Shown in pieces: positions 36,149 to 47,174 of a stretch of 64,000 nt of DNA. Origin of the DNA: Ilyonectria destructans (Eukaryota; Ascomycota; Sordariomycetes; Hypocreales; Nectriaceae); contig JAHEWK010000016.1 in NCBI GenBank assembly GCA_020740775.1, positions 1,364,001 through 1,428,000 of the forward strand, in the 5' to 3' direction. The notes under the pieces are model-generated. The model was given only the letters and a program-made list of their open reading frames with translations. It made no database searches and was not told where the DNA came from. The stretch's first letter is position 1. The number at the start of each line of letters is the position of its first letter. The position numbers were made by a program, and so were the translations under genes.

Positions 36149-36703
36149 TGCGAATGTATGATTTTCCCGAGACCGGCGCCAGAGCGGAGTTGGAGTCTCC
36201 TTGTTTTTGCCTGGGCTCCTCCCTAGCCCCTCACACATGCCCTCAAGGCGGCACAGCATTTTTCTTTTTTTCCTCTACATCTTCTTCCCACCTTGTATGT
36301 GGATCGGGTTTGCGTGGCTACACGCGTGTATAGGAGGCATTGCATGGAGTTTGGTTTGCGCGTGGGCTGTGCTTTTGGGTATCCAGCGTAACGCCCAAGG
36401 ACAGCTGCCCCCCCTTTTGGTCAGGGCCATGGAAAGGGTTATTTGCTTTCTTAGTTTCTACAAGTAATGATAGAAAGATGAAGGGGACGCAATGTGATTT
36501 GATTGTCGAGTTTATGGCAAAGTTGCAAGCAAACAGTTCATTATGATCGAAGTAAGGAGCATCCAGTAATTATGGAACCCCAATCCTAAGCAATTCCATA
36601 CCATCCCTAACCCTTTTCTTGTCCATAACACGCATTTCAAACTTTGACTGAAGCATGTTTTGCGCCTCTCCAATTTACAAAGGGCCTGGTTCCCAAGCAT
36701 CTT
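36149..36703. other. 3' flank of the PPxY protein gene
   Basis: About 550 bases, T-rich near 36255-36300. I see no gene or structured element. Confidence 0.5.
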
Positions 36704-38014
36704 CTAGAAGCAAGAACATCCATTCTTATCCGTATCCATATCCTCTGCATCGAAATCGCGGGGTTTATCCCCATCCTGTGGAAGGGGACACCTGGGGTTG
36801 CTGGCGTTGGCTGTATTGTAATCGCATAGGTAGCTTGGTGAGACTGGTTCAGGGTCGAAATTGCCTCCCCATGCCATACTATCCGCCAAAGCTGTCGGTC
36901 ATGACCCAAAAAGAACTGGGCAGCTTGGTGATCATTCTCTCGGCAGTGAATGACCCCAGGCCATGACGATGGGTCCCCTCTATGGATGTCGGGAAAATAG
37001 TCCCAGGCTTTATCTAGGCTCATAAGTGGATCATGACGAAAAATCTCCGACTTACAGATGCCGTACCACTCTTCCTCGCGGCCGTCAGGGATTATATATA
37101 AATTAACTTGCTGAAAAGGGTAGAATTTCAGGAGGATGACGCCGGTGTGTTTATGATCCTGGCATTCCTATGTACGTTACGAAAAGGGCCGAGCTTCTGT
37201 GCTTTTCGTGATATCCCCGACCATATCTCTACGGAAACAGCCCAGAGGAAATACTGCGGAGGGCTAAAGCCAGTCTATGCCATCTGTTAGCCGGAGGTGA
37301 CGGGAGCCACCTGGTTTGGATTAATTTGATCAACTAGGCCCTTAAAATGACGACCAGCGTTTCTGAGGTCTAATATCCCAAGGCCATTGTACGATTCAGT
37401 AGTTGCGCGGTGGCTTTGGGTGCCGTAGTATACCGCTCTCGTCACTGTATTCCAGTCACCACCTCCAGGGAGATGCCGTGATGCATCGCCCTCCATGGCT
37501 TGTGTTGTGTAGTTATCGGCCCGAGCTTGAAAGGGATTATTACCTTGTAGAGTTATTTGTATAATTGGACAGGGAGTTGATGTAGGTCGTGGGCCTGCGG
37601 TATTGCTATTGTTCGGTGGGTGACTTGCTCTATAAATAGTATGGCAGTGGAATGGGATAATAATAGCGATTTCGTAACACCATCTCGCTTTGGTGTGCTG
37701 CTGAATGAAATGATCAGAGAATGAGAAGGGTCCAGTTGACGCACCGGTGGAGCAGAATTTATTAAATACTGCAGCACGGCTCAGGAGATTGTCGTGAAGT
37801 TTGGTAGAGAAAATGCATTTCGTAGCCGTAACAAAGTGATCGATGGAAGTTGGGAATTCATTGTCGTCTTCGAATTTAAAGGGAATTATCTATGTTAAAG
37901 CTGATTCAGGCTGTAATTCCCGGGAACACTTCGACGGATTATCGCAGCCAACTTGGGAATGAAGAACGGCGCAGCGAGCCGACACCCCTCAATAAATTCA
38001 GCGTCCGGATTCAT
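36704..38014 (-). pseudogene. Unrecognised, apparently degenerate multi-exon gene
   Basis: From an ATG at 38014 a frame opens MNPDAEFIEGCRLAAPFFIP and runs to NYSLNQL before a TAA. A TAG acceptor at 37890-37892 is followed by a roughly 200-codon open frame (37889 to 37287; IIPFKFEDDNEFP to VDQINPNQ). Coding character then continues in another frame (RLTDGIDWL), broken by TAG, TAA and TAG before HKHTGVILLKFYPF, and passes through WYGICKSEIF, DKAWDYFPDIHRGDP and CRENDHQAAQFF. A last shift leads to an acidic tail ending GCSCF at 36704. The stops fit CAG, CAA or TGG mutated by C-to-T or G-to-A. I recognise no domain. Introns could explain some breaks, but not all. Confidence 0.4.
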
Positions 38015-38125
38015 TATGTCAAGTAGGGAGGAGGGATATCAAGGACGAAGGGGATAGGAAGGACGAAGGGGAGTGGAAGGACGGCAGGTGGCCAACACGT
38101 TTTATAGTTCGAAGAAGACTGAAAT

Positions 38126-38195
38126 GGTGACTCTCTCAGGGTGTCTATCTCAGGGTGACTTTCTCGGGGTGTCTCTCTCAGGGTGACTCTCTCAA
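38126..38195. repeat. 14-bp degenerate tandem repeat, five copies
   Basis: Five units of GGTGWCTMTCTCRG follow one another, with one to three mismatches per copy, ending in GGTGG. Just upstream (about 38040-38075) AAGGACGAAGGGG also recurs. Both lie in the shared upstream region of the degenerate gene (minus) and downstream of the Dap1-like gene (minus). No function is evident. Confidence 0.75.
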
Positions 38196-38479
38196 GGTGG
38201 TGGTGGCTCTGAGTTTGGGACTACGTCCCGCATGAAGCAAAAGCCAAGGCCCATGCTTTGCAGCAGCCTCTGCAGTGAATGCAGCTTTTTGTACACCTTA
38301 ATTTGAACCAACGTGCTCCTATTGTGAGTGCAGTACATCATATACATCCTTGGAAACTCAAATAAGATATCATCAGGCAATAGATGTCATAGTTGGTTTC
38401 TTCATCGACTACTCTCCCTCTGGTCTTCACAGTTTGTTTGTCCTAGTCATTTCCATAAAGCTGTTCGGTCATCCATCAA

Positions 38480-39065
38480 TCAAGCTTTCTCGGTAGCCTC
38501 GTAGTCGGCCACGGACACCAGGCGTCCCACAACCTCGTACTTCTCGAGGAACCTCTCCTCCCAGCCCTGCAGAGCCTCCATCTGTTCGTTGTCCAGGCCC
38601 TCGAGCTTGTCCAGAGGCCCGTCAAGGTCCTCCGTCAACATGTCCTCGTCGAAGCTGCCGCAGGCGAGGCCGCGGCTGGCATCACGGCCGGCAAAGTTGG
38701 AGTAGGGGCCGCCGGGGCCGTAGAAGTTGCGGCCGCGGGAGACGTCGAAGATGCGGCCGCGGACGGCAAGGTACACGGGGCTGTCGTCCTTGCCCGAGTA
38801 GGGAAGCAGCGTGTGAGGCGTGTATGTGCGGAAGACGGTCGCGGGGGCGTCGCGTGGGAGCGTAGGCGGCGGAGACGGGCGGAGTAGTGCGTAGCAGGTG
38901 TAGAGGACGGCGGAGAGGAGGATGAGGTTGAGGGGCGAGACGAGGGATGAGCTGTCGCACTGTTAGTCCGGTGTTGTGACGACAAGGTGAAGGCGACAGA
39001 GAAGAGGGTACATACGCGTCAAAGCCTTGGGCGGCGTCGTTCATCTGACGTTCAACGTGGTCCAT
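38480..39065 (-). CDS. Dap1/PGRMC-type cytochrome b5-like heme-binding membrane protein
   Basis: Two exons, 39065-39016 and 38951-38480, with a 64-nt intron (GTATGT donor, CTAAC branch site), encode 173 residues. There is one N-terminal transmembrane segment (about 22-40) and a cytochrome b5-like domain (about 56-158) containing FYGPGGPYSNFAGRDASRGLA, the signature of membrane-associated progesterone receptor proteins. Y94 corresponds to the axial heme-ligand tyrosine of PGRMC1. Fungal Dap1 binds heme and supports cytochrome P450 Erg11/CYP51 in ergosterol synthesis and azole tolerance at the ER (known for the family). The C-terminal KYEVVGRLV segment is also conserved. The length is typical. 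Confidence 0.9.
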
Positions 39066-40463
39066 TGCTGACGAGTGCGATATGTCTGCGGAGCGAGGAG
39101 GGCGGAGGAGAGAAGGGCGAAGGCCGGAAGAAGTGAAGAGAAGACGGTCGAAGCTGGAAGCCAGGCGCTGGAAGCTGGAGGGCGGAACAGCAGGCGGCGT
39201 CGCAAACGGGCCAGGTGCAAGAGCAGGTCCCTGAGCGTACGGTGCGCGCGAAGTTGAGTTGAGGTGGATTATTTGGTGTAGCTTGCAACTGCGAACTTGG
39301 AGGAAGGGTTACAATCCTCCGACGTGGCCGAGATAGATGTTGGGTTAAAGATGTCGGGTTCCGCTCCCCCACCCCACTTGCGACAGCGACACAGTAGCTC
39401 TCCCACCAGTTTCTGGGGGACAGCTACCGATGACCGAACTACGTAACCAAGAGAGAGCATTGCAATTCGCACGCACCTATTGCGATTTGCACGTATATGA
39501 CACACTCGATAGTGAATAACCTGGCAGATACTAATAAGCCTAAAAATACCCTCGTACGTATTTATTTTTCTATCTTCTGTATCTTCTCGGATGACCAAAT
39601 ACCCCTCTCTCGCTCTAGCTGTCCGCAAGTCGGCCCAAACATCAGTTTATTGACATGATGCGTCCAACAAACGGGTGTCTCTCCTGCGTGCGAATGGCAA
39701 TACGTGTACGTGAGAATAGCTATTCATCCGCAGTTCGTCTGCCTCGGCCGGAAGTGCGAGTTCTGAAAGGCCGCGGCGGAATTCGGAGAAGCCCCGGCAT
39801 TATCGACCCGGCCATTCCGCAATTGAGACGCCGCAGCCATCAGCGGGTTGCGTTGAAAGGAAGGCGATGGAATTGAATCGTCGGGTCCGACGCAATCGCA
39901 TCGCAATTGTCGCAAAATCCTCTTGTGAAACCCTGGTCTTTCATGCCCATTTCAATCTCGGGACTTGTCGCCTTCGTATTCGTGTACTCTGTGCTGGGGT
40001 TCGTCATATCCAATCAGTCTCGTTCAAATCCCAAGCATCAGCCCATGGTCGCAGCGCAGCATCCTAGTAAACGGCATATCTCCAAGGTACTCAACCACGA
40101 TTTGAGATCCAATTCTAACTATTACATGAGCCTCATTTCCCTACGTCCTGGGTCGAATAGCCGAGCATGTTGAAGTCAATGTCAAGATCAACAAGGTTTC
40201 GAGTACGTCCCAAATGGGGAGGAGACGCCCAGTTAGGAAAGTGGGCGGCGATACTTCAGTGACACCAGCAGACGAGACAACCTTGATGCTTGCATGCCAT
40301 GAAAATGCTATCAACGACGTGGATGGCGAGTTCCCAATAAACAGTCCGTGATAATGTACTACCTAGTGGAGCATGGCTCATCACAAAAAAAGAATATCCA
40401 GATTGTCCCCGCTTCGACGGAGCAAAAGGATAATCAGTGCGACTCGCGCACCGTTGATACACT
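39066..40463. other. Gene-free stretch
   Basis: About 1.4 kb with short open frames only (119 codons at most) and no family resemblance. The first 180 bases are the purine-rich leader/promoter of the Dap1-like gene. Confidence 0.5.
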
Positions 40464-40557
40464 TGGAGATTGAGGGAATTGAACCCCCGACCTTTTGTAG
40501 TCACTATAGTCGACTAGACAATGCAAAACAAATGTCATACCACTAGACCAAATCCCC
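40464..40557 (-). tRNA. tRNA-Ala (anticodon UGC) with a 22-nt intron
   Basis: Read on the minus strand, the first seven bases GGGGATT (40557-40551) pair with AATCTCC (40471-40465), including the G3-U70 wobble that identifies alanine tRNAs, followed by discriminator A at 40464. The D-arm is GTC/GAC with AGTGGTA in its loop. The anticodon stem TTTGT/ACAAA closes a loop TT-TGC-A, which gives anticodon UGC. An intron of 22 nt (40521-40500) sits at the canonical position between bases 37 and 38. The T-arm is GGGGG-TTCAATT-CCCTC. Without the intron the tRNA is 72 nt. The fold was done by hand. Confidence 0.88.
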
Positions 40558-41911
40558 TAGTTGATAAATATGGTGTTCCAGTAGTTGGTTATAATCGGTT
40601 CCAGGTTGTGGGCGTGTTGTGGGGCGGGAGGGTTGCATCCGAAGCCCACCCTGGACGATATTGTCTAGTTGCGGAATAGTGGTGTGTGAACTCGGGCTGT
40701 TGCACTGTCCAATGGACGGCCCACCTCATCCCTCATTGGCATTGTCACGGCGTCGTTACAGACGATCATCTTGGACTTGCTCTGGGTGATGGGCACAGCG
40801 GAATCGAGGTCCTGTCTAGGGCTCTCTGGCTACAATTTGAGTAGCGCCATTTGCATACATGAAGTTCCCAGGTTGCCGCTCGCCTGCACAGTGACAGCAA
40901 TGCATTGGAATCCCTCCCAAGCCATGATGCCCCTACCTCTTTCATCTCACCCTGGCCCTAGATCAGAGAGCATCGTTCATTCTCCTGCATCTCCGACACA
41001 ACATTGATCAACACTCTTCCCATATCGCCTCTGGCAGATGGAGTATGGCAGAGTATGCATTCATCATACCCATTTGTGGCCAAACTAATGCCAATTCAGA
41101 TCCTCCACCACACTTTAACCGGGTGGGTCCGAGTCCGAGGGCCGGGTCTGGGTGACGGCCGAAAGTGGAGACACGACTCCGGCCACTGCTGGCACAAACC
41201 AGCCCGCCGGGCTTGACATGACCATTTTCCAATTATTCCACCTAAATTAGGTACCCTAGTAAATTAGATAGATGATACTAGGGTTATGTTTTATTATAAT
41301 TTCTCTTGTCATAAGAGATCTTAGTGTCCACGGACGAAAGTTCATGGTCAGGGCATTGTGGCAGTAGTGACAAACCGCCCGGTTGTCGTTGGCTTCCAAA
41401 GTGTTTACCAAAAAGGACAGGCAGAAAAGTCTTATTTACGTCAAGGCCCCAGCCTACCATGAATCATTCTGCTTCTCGGGCTACCTCCTCCTGCTTAGAC
41501 TCACGCTCTCTTATAATCCACTCACAGTGCACGGAAGACCCATACCACAACACTCACTTAAAACAGTCACGCTAGGCATCCACGAGTGCCACAGAAAATA
41601 CAAGAGTTCCAGCAACTGGTCATTTGACAACCAAACCATCCAAGAGAATGCTATCAAGTCCAACCAGAATTCCACGGAATCAACCGAGCCGAGATCCAAT
41701 GCCAATCCCCTGCTAGCCTCAGGCGCCGTGAGTCAACGGCGAGGACTCAGCCACCACGGCGCTAAACCAATGCCTCCACAAGGCTGACAAGGCAGCCACT
41801 GAACAATGCAGGCATGATTCACGGTGTATATAGAACCGTGATTTCTTCCGACTTTCATGACTGAAACCGTAAACCCTAGATATTTGGGAATCTAGGACAA
41901 AAATTGACAAA
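40558..41911. other. Gene-free stretch before the NADAR gene
   Basis: About 1.35 kb. AT-rich around 41235-41320. A 134-codon frame at 41383-41787 opens with TTG and has no family resemblance. I see nothing else. Confidence 0.5.
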
Positions 41912-42674
41912 ATGTCAGATTCATCGTCACCTGAGCCGCTCTACTTCTGGCGAGAAACGGACAGTGAGACAGGATGGCTGTCACAGTGGTATGATTGTCC
42001 GTTCAAGGACGACGAGGATCCCAAGAAGACATACAAGACGGCTGAGCAGTAAGTTCAGTTGGAAGGGGTGATGTATATTGATTGAATCTCTGAGCTCATC
42101 CGACTCCTTCAGCTATATGATGCATCACAAGGCTCTCCTGTTCAACGATCCCGCGGTCGCCCTCGAGGTTCTCCGTGCCGACCACCCGCGTAAAGTCAAG
42201 GCGCTTGGCCGGAAGGTCAAAGGTTTTGACAATGAGGTCTGGGACAAGAACCGGCGAGACATCGTCCGCCGAGGCAACATCCTCAAGTTCACCCAAGCCG
42301 TGTCGGAGCAGGGCTTTCACAAGAGCACCACTCCCAAGGGCAAGGGCACAAAGCGTAAGCTGCTGCCTATTGAGGGATCTCTGAAAGCCATGCTGTTGGC
42401 AACGGGTGATCGTGAGATCGTGGAAGCAAGCCCGTACGATTCCATCTGGGGAATCGGGTTTACAGCAGCGAATGCAGAGACGGCCAAGGAGTCTTGGGGG
42501 CTGAATCTGCTGGGGCTGGAGCTGATGGAGGTAAGGAAGATCTTGCGGGAGCAGGATGAAGAGAAGAAAAGTGACGGGAAATCCGTGGATGGTAATGAGC
42601 CACCAAAGAAGAAGACAAAGAGCGAGGAGGAAGATGTAGAGAAGGTTGAGAAGGAGGGCGAGAAGGACAATTAG
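41912..42674 (+). CDS. NADAR-domain protein (DUF1768, N-glycosidase-like)
   Basis: Two exons, 41912-42048 and 42113-42674, encode 232 residues. Splicing joins TAE to HYMMHHKALLF, the hallmark opening of NADAR proteins (AEQYMM-x-x-KA). LYFWRE near the N-terminus and SPYDSIWGIGF later are the other conserved blocks. Bacterial and plant relatives cleave an N-glycosidic bond of riboflavin-pathway intermediates, and some NADAR proteins remove ADP-ribose from nucleobases; the fungal role is not established. The last 45 residues are a highly charged lysine/glutamate tail with a likely nuclear signal (PPKKKTK). Confidence 0.88.
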
Positions 42675-43351
42675 AAGCGGAGGAGCGGAAGAGACGCGAT
42701 TGCAAGACAAAGCATGAGGCATGGTCATCTCCTTGTATAAGAATCGGAGTTCAAACTAGAATGAATCAACAATTTCTCTATCTTGAAGAGCATCTCATCG
42801 TATATTAGTCAACACAGTTCCATGTTCAACATAGAACGGCATCCCCTTGCTGGCTTTGCGATCCACGTTCTCATTAGCCTCCTTAGACATTATCATAAAT
42901 TTTCACGCTCAAGGGTATTTATGGCCCAGTCTCGTATTGAAATGGGGCATATCATCATTCGGCATTAAATGTCGTGAGGTCAGATTTAGGGATTCCCTAT
43001 CTGAATGTCTATGCCTTCAACCCCAACCATGCATGTTCCCTCCTCATCTCTCATCCCATCGCATCCCCTATACATAGGTAAATCGTACATACAAAGCCTC
43101 GGTTTCCCCTTCGAGGCAAGCAGAGCGGCGTGTTGTTTTCCTTTTGGTGATATGCAGCCCAAAACCCCATCCTCCCCCATATAAATTGTTTTTTCGTCAT
43201 GTCGAGAGGCCTGGTATCTTCCACATGATTGCTCGTACTGTACATTTATTAACACATGTTGGCCAGACCCTGCCGCAGGTCGACCGCGCTCCGTCTTTTT
43301 ATATCCAACAAAACACTCCCCGCCATGACGCCGGATGTGAGCGCGCTGAGA
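42675..43351. other. Shared 3' region of the convergent NADAR and TIM44 genes
   Basis: About 680 bases between two stop codons, with no open frame of note. Both transcripts should terminate here. Confidence 0.6.
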
Positions 43352-45088
43352 TCAGTACCAGTCTCGGCCGCTCTTCTGCATCTCAATCAGACGCCATCCC
43401 CGAGTCTCAGGGTTGTTGACGTCCTCGGGCACTCGGGTGATGCCGATGGCGTATGTTACTAGCTGCACCTTGTCCTCCATGCCTGCTGCAAGCTGGCTGG
43501 TCTTGGCGTTGCGGTAGACATGCACCTCCTGGGTGCGGCAAGTGATGATGAAGACAGGCACCTCGCCGGGATCCAGCATACGAGCCCGGAGGATGTCGAC
43601 GTTCCTGATGTCCAGGATACGTCCATCCGACTTCATACCGGCCTGGAGGTACTGCTTGGTCAAGGCCTCGTAGACGGAGTACTGGGCGGCCGATAGCCAC
43701 AGTTTCAGCGTTTCCGTCTCACCCTTGACGTAGGCATCCAGAACCTCGGGGAGGATATACTCCCGGAGTTCCTGCAGGAAGGGTTCAACCTGGAAGGCGG
43801 GGTCCATCGATCGGAACTTCTTAATGACCATGGCAGTCTCGTTCTCAGCGAAAAATCCGCCAATTCGGTCGGTGATGCTTCGAGCGGTCGACACGAGGGG
43901 GTTTTCCGACTCCTCGTACTTGCCCTTCATGCTGAAGATGCCTTGAACGAGCGAGCTGGTATCGCGGAAGTCTCTCCACGCCTCCTTCCAGGCGGCGTCC
44001 TTGTGGAGCGTTACGTTGGTGCCGGCTCTGTTGAACATTAGCAGGTATTCTCGGGAAACAAGAAATTGCCAAACTTACTCAGGGTCCTCCTGCATGGCCT
44101 CCCCACCCTCCGCACCGCGCTGCTTATTCAGAGCCTCTCGTCGCTTACGGCGCTCCTCCTTCTCGACCCAACCACCGTATCGTGAAGAGCTACCATCATC
44201 GATGACATCCTTCACGTTCTTGTAAGCCTCAGTCTGGCGGATGGGCTGGGTGGCCTTGTCCACGGCGTCGCCGGTGACGTTGGCGGCCTTGCGCACACCC
44301 TTAACAACTGAGGTATCCCAGGTCCAGGCGGCACCCTTGCCAATGGCGCCGGCAGTCGTCTTGACGGCCCCGCCGACCGTGTCGGTGATGGCACCAGTGG
44401 ACTTCTCGTAGGCTTCACGAGCACGTCGAACTGACTCGCTTTCGGAGAACTGGTGGGCAGCGGCGCCAATCTGCTTAGTCGACTCGTTCCACTCTTGCGA
44501 CTTTTGGAACTCAGTGTTCATAGTCTCCATGAACACCTGCCAAGGAGTCTTGTCGCCATGAGGAGGGGGGGGAGGGAGATCTTCCTTCTTCTTCTCCTGC
44601 TTGCCCTCATCCTCGCCGTCCTTACCATCCTTCTCCTCTTTGCCCTCCTTGTCGCCGTTCTCGCCCTCTTCGGTCTTCTTGGACTCGGTCTCCTGGGGCT
44701 TGGGCTCGGTCTCTTGGGGCTTGGACTCGGTCTCTTGGGGCTTGGCCTCGGATTCGCTTTCGGCAGCCTTTTTTTCCTTGGTCCCTGGTGGGGTCTGCTC
44801 CGTCTTCGGCTTCTCGTCTTGAGCGAGCTGGCTAGAGACGTGGAAGAGGCGAGATTGAACGGCGGGAGTAAAGTGAAGTTCGGATGGAAGGAAGGAGGAC
44901 CTCAAAGGCGAGCGAATTGCGCCGGAGAGCATTGAGCCCTGTGGCCGGGCACCATCGCGGCTAGCATTCTGGGAGAGTTGAGAAGCTAATCGTCGGTACG
45001 CAGGGGATCTGCCGGCCGAGCTCAGATGGACGGACGCCCGGGACAGGACGTTTTCGGAGTGCGCCGCCTTTCTCGTAAGGGAATTCAT
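43352..45088 (-). CDS. TIM44: Mitochondrial import motor subunit TIM44
   Basis: Two exons, 45088-44079 and 44027-43352, with a 51-nt intron (GTAAGT donor, GCTAAT branch site), encode 561 residues. Splicing gives EDPEAGTNVTLHKDAAW, as expected. TIM44 tethers mtHsp70 to the TIM23 channel on the matrix face of the inner membrane. The N-terminus is a basic, serine-rich presequence, followed by a charged low-complexity linker with three PQETESK-like repeats, then the conserved TPWQVFMETMNTEF region and the C-terminal Tim44/MBA1 domain (about 390-555; FFAENETAMVIKKF, ILDIRNVDILRARMLDPGEVP). It is longer than yeast Tim44 (431 aa), mostly through the linker. Confidence 0.93.
44681..44743 (-). repeat. 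21-bp coding tandem repeat in TIM44
   Basis: Three 21-bp units encode the heptads PQETESK, PQETEPK and PQETESK in the hydrophilic linker after the presequence. Units differ by a few bases. The repeat keeps the frame, so copy number can vary without breaking the gene. Confidence 0.85.
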
Positions 45089-45348
45089 GATTGCAACAAC
45101 ACGAGGAGCCCTCCACAGAACGGGATTGATCGTGGATTAAAGGGCGATGGAGAAAAGATATGTGGAAGGACGTAGAATGCGCGGGAGGAAATTTTGGTTC
45201 TGCGATCTCGGTTGCGGGCGGAAAGGAAAGCGGCGTGCCGGCAAAGCCTCGGCAGAATTGGGTGGCGCCGGAGGTTCATCCCGTCTATGCAAAAATCGGA
45301 GTGCTAGATCCCTTCAAGATCGCCAACCCCGACGGTGATGTGTACAAG
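45089..45348. promoter_or_regulatory. Divergent promoter of TIM44 and mitochondrial uS11
   Basis: Only 260 bases separate the start codons of two oppositely oriented nuclear genes for mitochondrial proteins. The right half is also open in the uS11m frame from an upstream ATG at 45160, but the residues from 45349 form the better presequence. No defined factor site was recognised. Confidence 0.55.
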
Positions 45349-46092
45349 ATGAGCCGCCCATTGACGAGTCGCCTCGCGGCACAATCGCTCTTCCGAAGCC
45401 CCCGAACCACTTCGAATGCGCTGAAATGCCCCTTCCAGGCGGCCCGACCGCTGTCGCACACCAGCGCCCGCCGGGCGGATGATTTCCCTCCTCCTCCTCC
45501 ACGAGCTCCCCGAACCAGAGTGGCACGACCCAGCTCGACCTCGCTCCTCGAGAACATCTACGGCACCGCACAGCCGCCATCTGCAGCCCAGCCAGCTCAA
45601 CCTAATGCGATGTCGAACCTGTCCCAGAGCCTCGTCTTCAAGACGCTCGGCAAGTCCAGCCTCGACTCAGGCCTGCTCGGTGCCACCGGTCCCCGGTCGG
45701 TACAAGCCAAGGAGGACGACATGGAGCCATTCCACTTCCACATCTACTCGCACAAGCACAACACCCACATCACCTGCACGAAGCCCAACCGCGAACCCAT
45801 CATCTCCCTATCCTGCGGCAACATCGGCTTCCGCAAGTCCCGCCGAGGCACCTTCGACTCGGCCTACTCATTGACCAAGTACGTCCTGGAGCGATTGATC
45901 CATACCGGATGGCCCATGAAAATTTCACGACTAGAAGTGGTGATGCGAGGCTTCGGCCAGGGACGAGAGGCAGCGCTCAAGGTGCTGATGAGCCCCGAGG
46001 GCAAGGTGCTGCGTGACAAGATTGTCCGGGTGGCCGACTCGACAAGAATCAAGTTTGCCGGAACCAGAAGCGAGAAGCCGAGACGTCTGTAA
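45349..46092 (+). CDS. Mitochondrial small-subunit ribosomal protein uS11m
   Basis: Single-exon gene of 247 residues starting at ATG 45349. The first 40 residues (MSRPLTSRLAAQSLFRSP and on, ending SHTSARRAD) are a typical arginine-rich mitochondrial presequence. An in-frame ATG at 45160 would add 63 residues lacking that character. The C-terminal half is the S11 fold: FHIYSHKHNTHIT, CGNIGFRKSRRGTFDSAY and LEVVMRGFGQGREAAL, ending in a basic tail. Its yeast counterpart is Mrps18. It sits in the platform of the mitoribosomal small subunit and contacts rRNA. AATAAA at 46174 may be the poly(A) signal. Confidence 0.9.
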   Translation: MSRPLTSRLAAQSLFRSPRTTSNALKCPFQAARPLSHTSARRADDFPPPPPRAPRTRVARPSSTSLLENIYGTAQPPSAAQPAQPNAMSNLSQSLVFKTLGKSSLDSGLLGATGPRSVQAKEDDMEPFHFHIYSHKHNTHITCTKPNREPIISLSCGNIGFRKSRRGTFDSAYSLTKYVLERLIHTGWPMKISRLEVVMRGFGQGREAALKVLMSPEGKVLRDKIVRVADSTRIKFAGTRSEKPRRL

Positions 46093-46358
46093 TCTCGAAC
46101 TGGTTGACGATGTGCGGGGATTACTGTGGAATAGAAATCCGATGTACTATACTCTGTACGAATGTACCATACAAATAAAAACAGACCCCAAATCCGTTTG
46201 CCTCGGAATTGTTTGAAAGAATGACTCGCTCCTAATCCAGAACCCTTGGTATCGTGCGGACCGGTTTCAAAAGGAGCGCCCGGCTCCAAACCCCAGACGC
46301 CTGTGAAGTAAAGACAGTAATGCACCCGAAACCCGATAGGAAACTAAGGATCCGTCGT

Positions 46359-47174
46359 CTAGCGCCGAGGAGCTCTCTCGGCCGCAGGAAGTTGGCGTCC
46401 CGCAGCGTCTCTCAGGGCTTGTTTCCCTTTCCCGTTACCCCCGCGCCTTCTCTCCTCCTCGCTATCCCAATTTCCGTCTTCGCTTCCATCGTTGCTATCC
46501 GCCAAGAGGTGCGAACTGGAGTGGCGAAGCATGCGAGATCGCTCGTCGGAGTCGTCATAGTCGCCAAGCAGCTCGCCGTCGGCACCATCGTACTCAGGAG
46601 GCTCAATCCACTCTCGGGGGACAACACATGGCAATGCGACTCCGATACTGGCAGCACGGTTCAGCCAAGCAGGACCGGGTTGGCCCGTGAGCTTCATGCA
46701 GAGGTAAGATGTAAAGTGGTTGCAGTTCTTAGTGAGGAGGTTGTAGGAAGTGCCGGGGAACTGGTCCGAGGCGGATTTGAGCGCAGCCGCTATCTCTTCG
46801 TCGGTGGCGAGAGTGAAGCCGTGGAGAATCTCGCAGCGAAAGGTACCTCCGGGAGGTTCGGTCTTGGGCTTGGTCCAGTATACCCCGGTCGTGCCGCGAT
46901 TCTCGTGACCACCGTAAGCATATTCTTTGTCTCTGATGACGACACCGGTGTGAAGGAGCGAAGCGCCGACTGTCCACAAGATCGACGAGAGTCGGCCGGG
47001 CTGTCAATGGCATAAAGGTCAGCATGAGGCCAATGAGGCAGTTGAGCGCTGTGCCGCAAGGTCAGGTTTACGCACAGGGAGGAGGTCGTAGACATGGATG
47101 GTTATTTCAGTCTTTTGTAGAGACAGCGTAGACCGATGTCTGTTGATGGACGAGCTCTTGCTCTTCCGAGGCAT
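46359..47174 (-). CDS. PPPDE/DeSI-type putative deubiquitinating or deSUMOylating isopeptidase
   Basis: Two exons, 47174-47076 and 47000-46359, with a 75-nt intron (GTGCGT donor, GACAG acceptor), encode 246 residues. The junction gives HVYDLLPPGRLSSILWTVGASLLHTGVVI, the start of the PPPDE (DUF862) papain-like fold. The catalytic pair is visible: H50 in LLHTGV and C126 in KNCNHFTSYL. Animal DeSI proteins remove SUMO or ubiquitin; fungal members are little studied. The last 70 residues are acidic, then serine- and arginine-rich and probably disordered. Its 3' end faces uS11m, 266 bases away. Confidence 0.88.

Noticed and set aside
45160..45348. Upstream ATG start for uS11m
   Set aside because: Adds 63 residues without presequence character before a good arginine-rich presequence at 45349. 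It remains possible as an alternative start.
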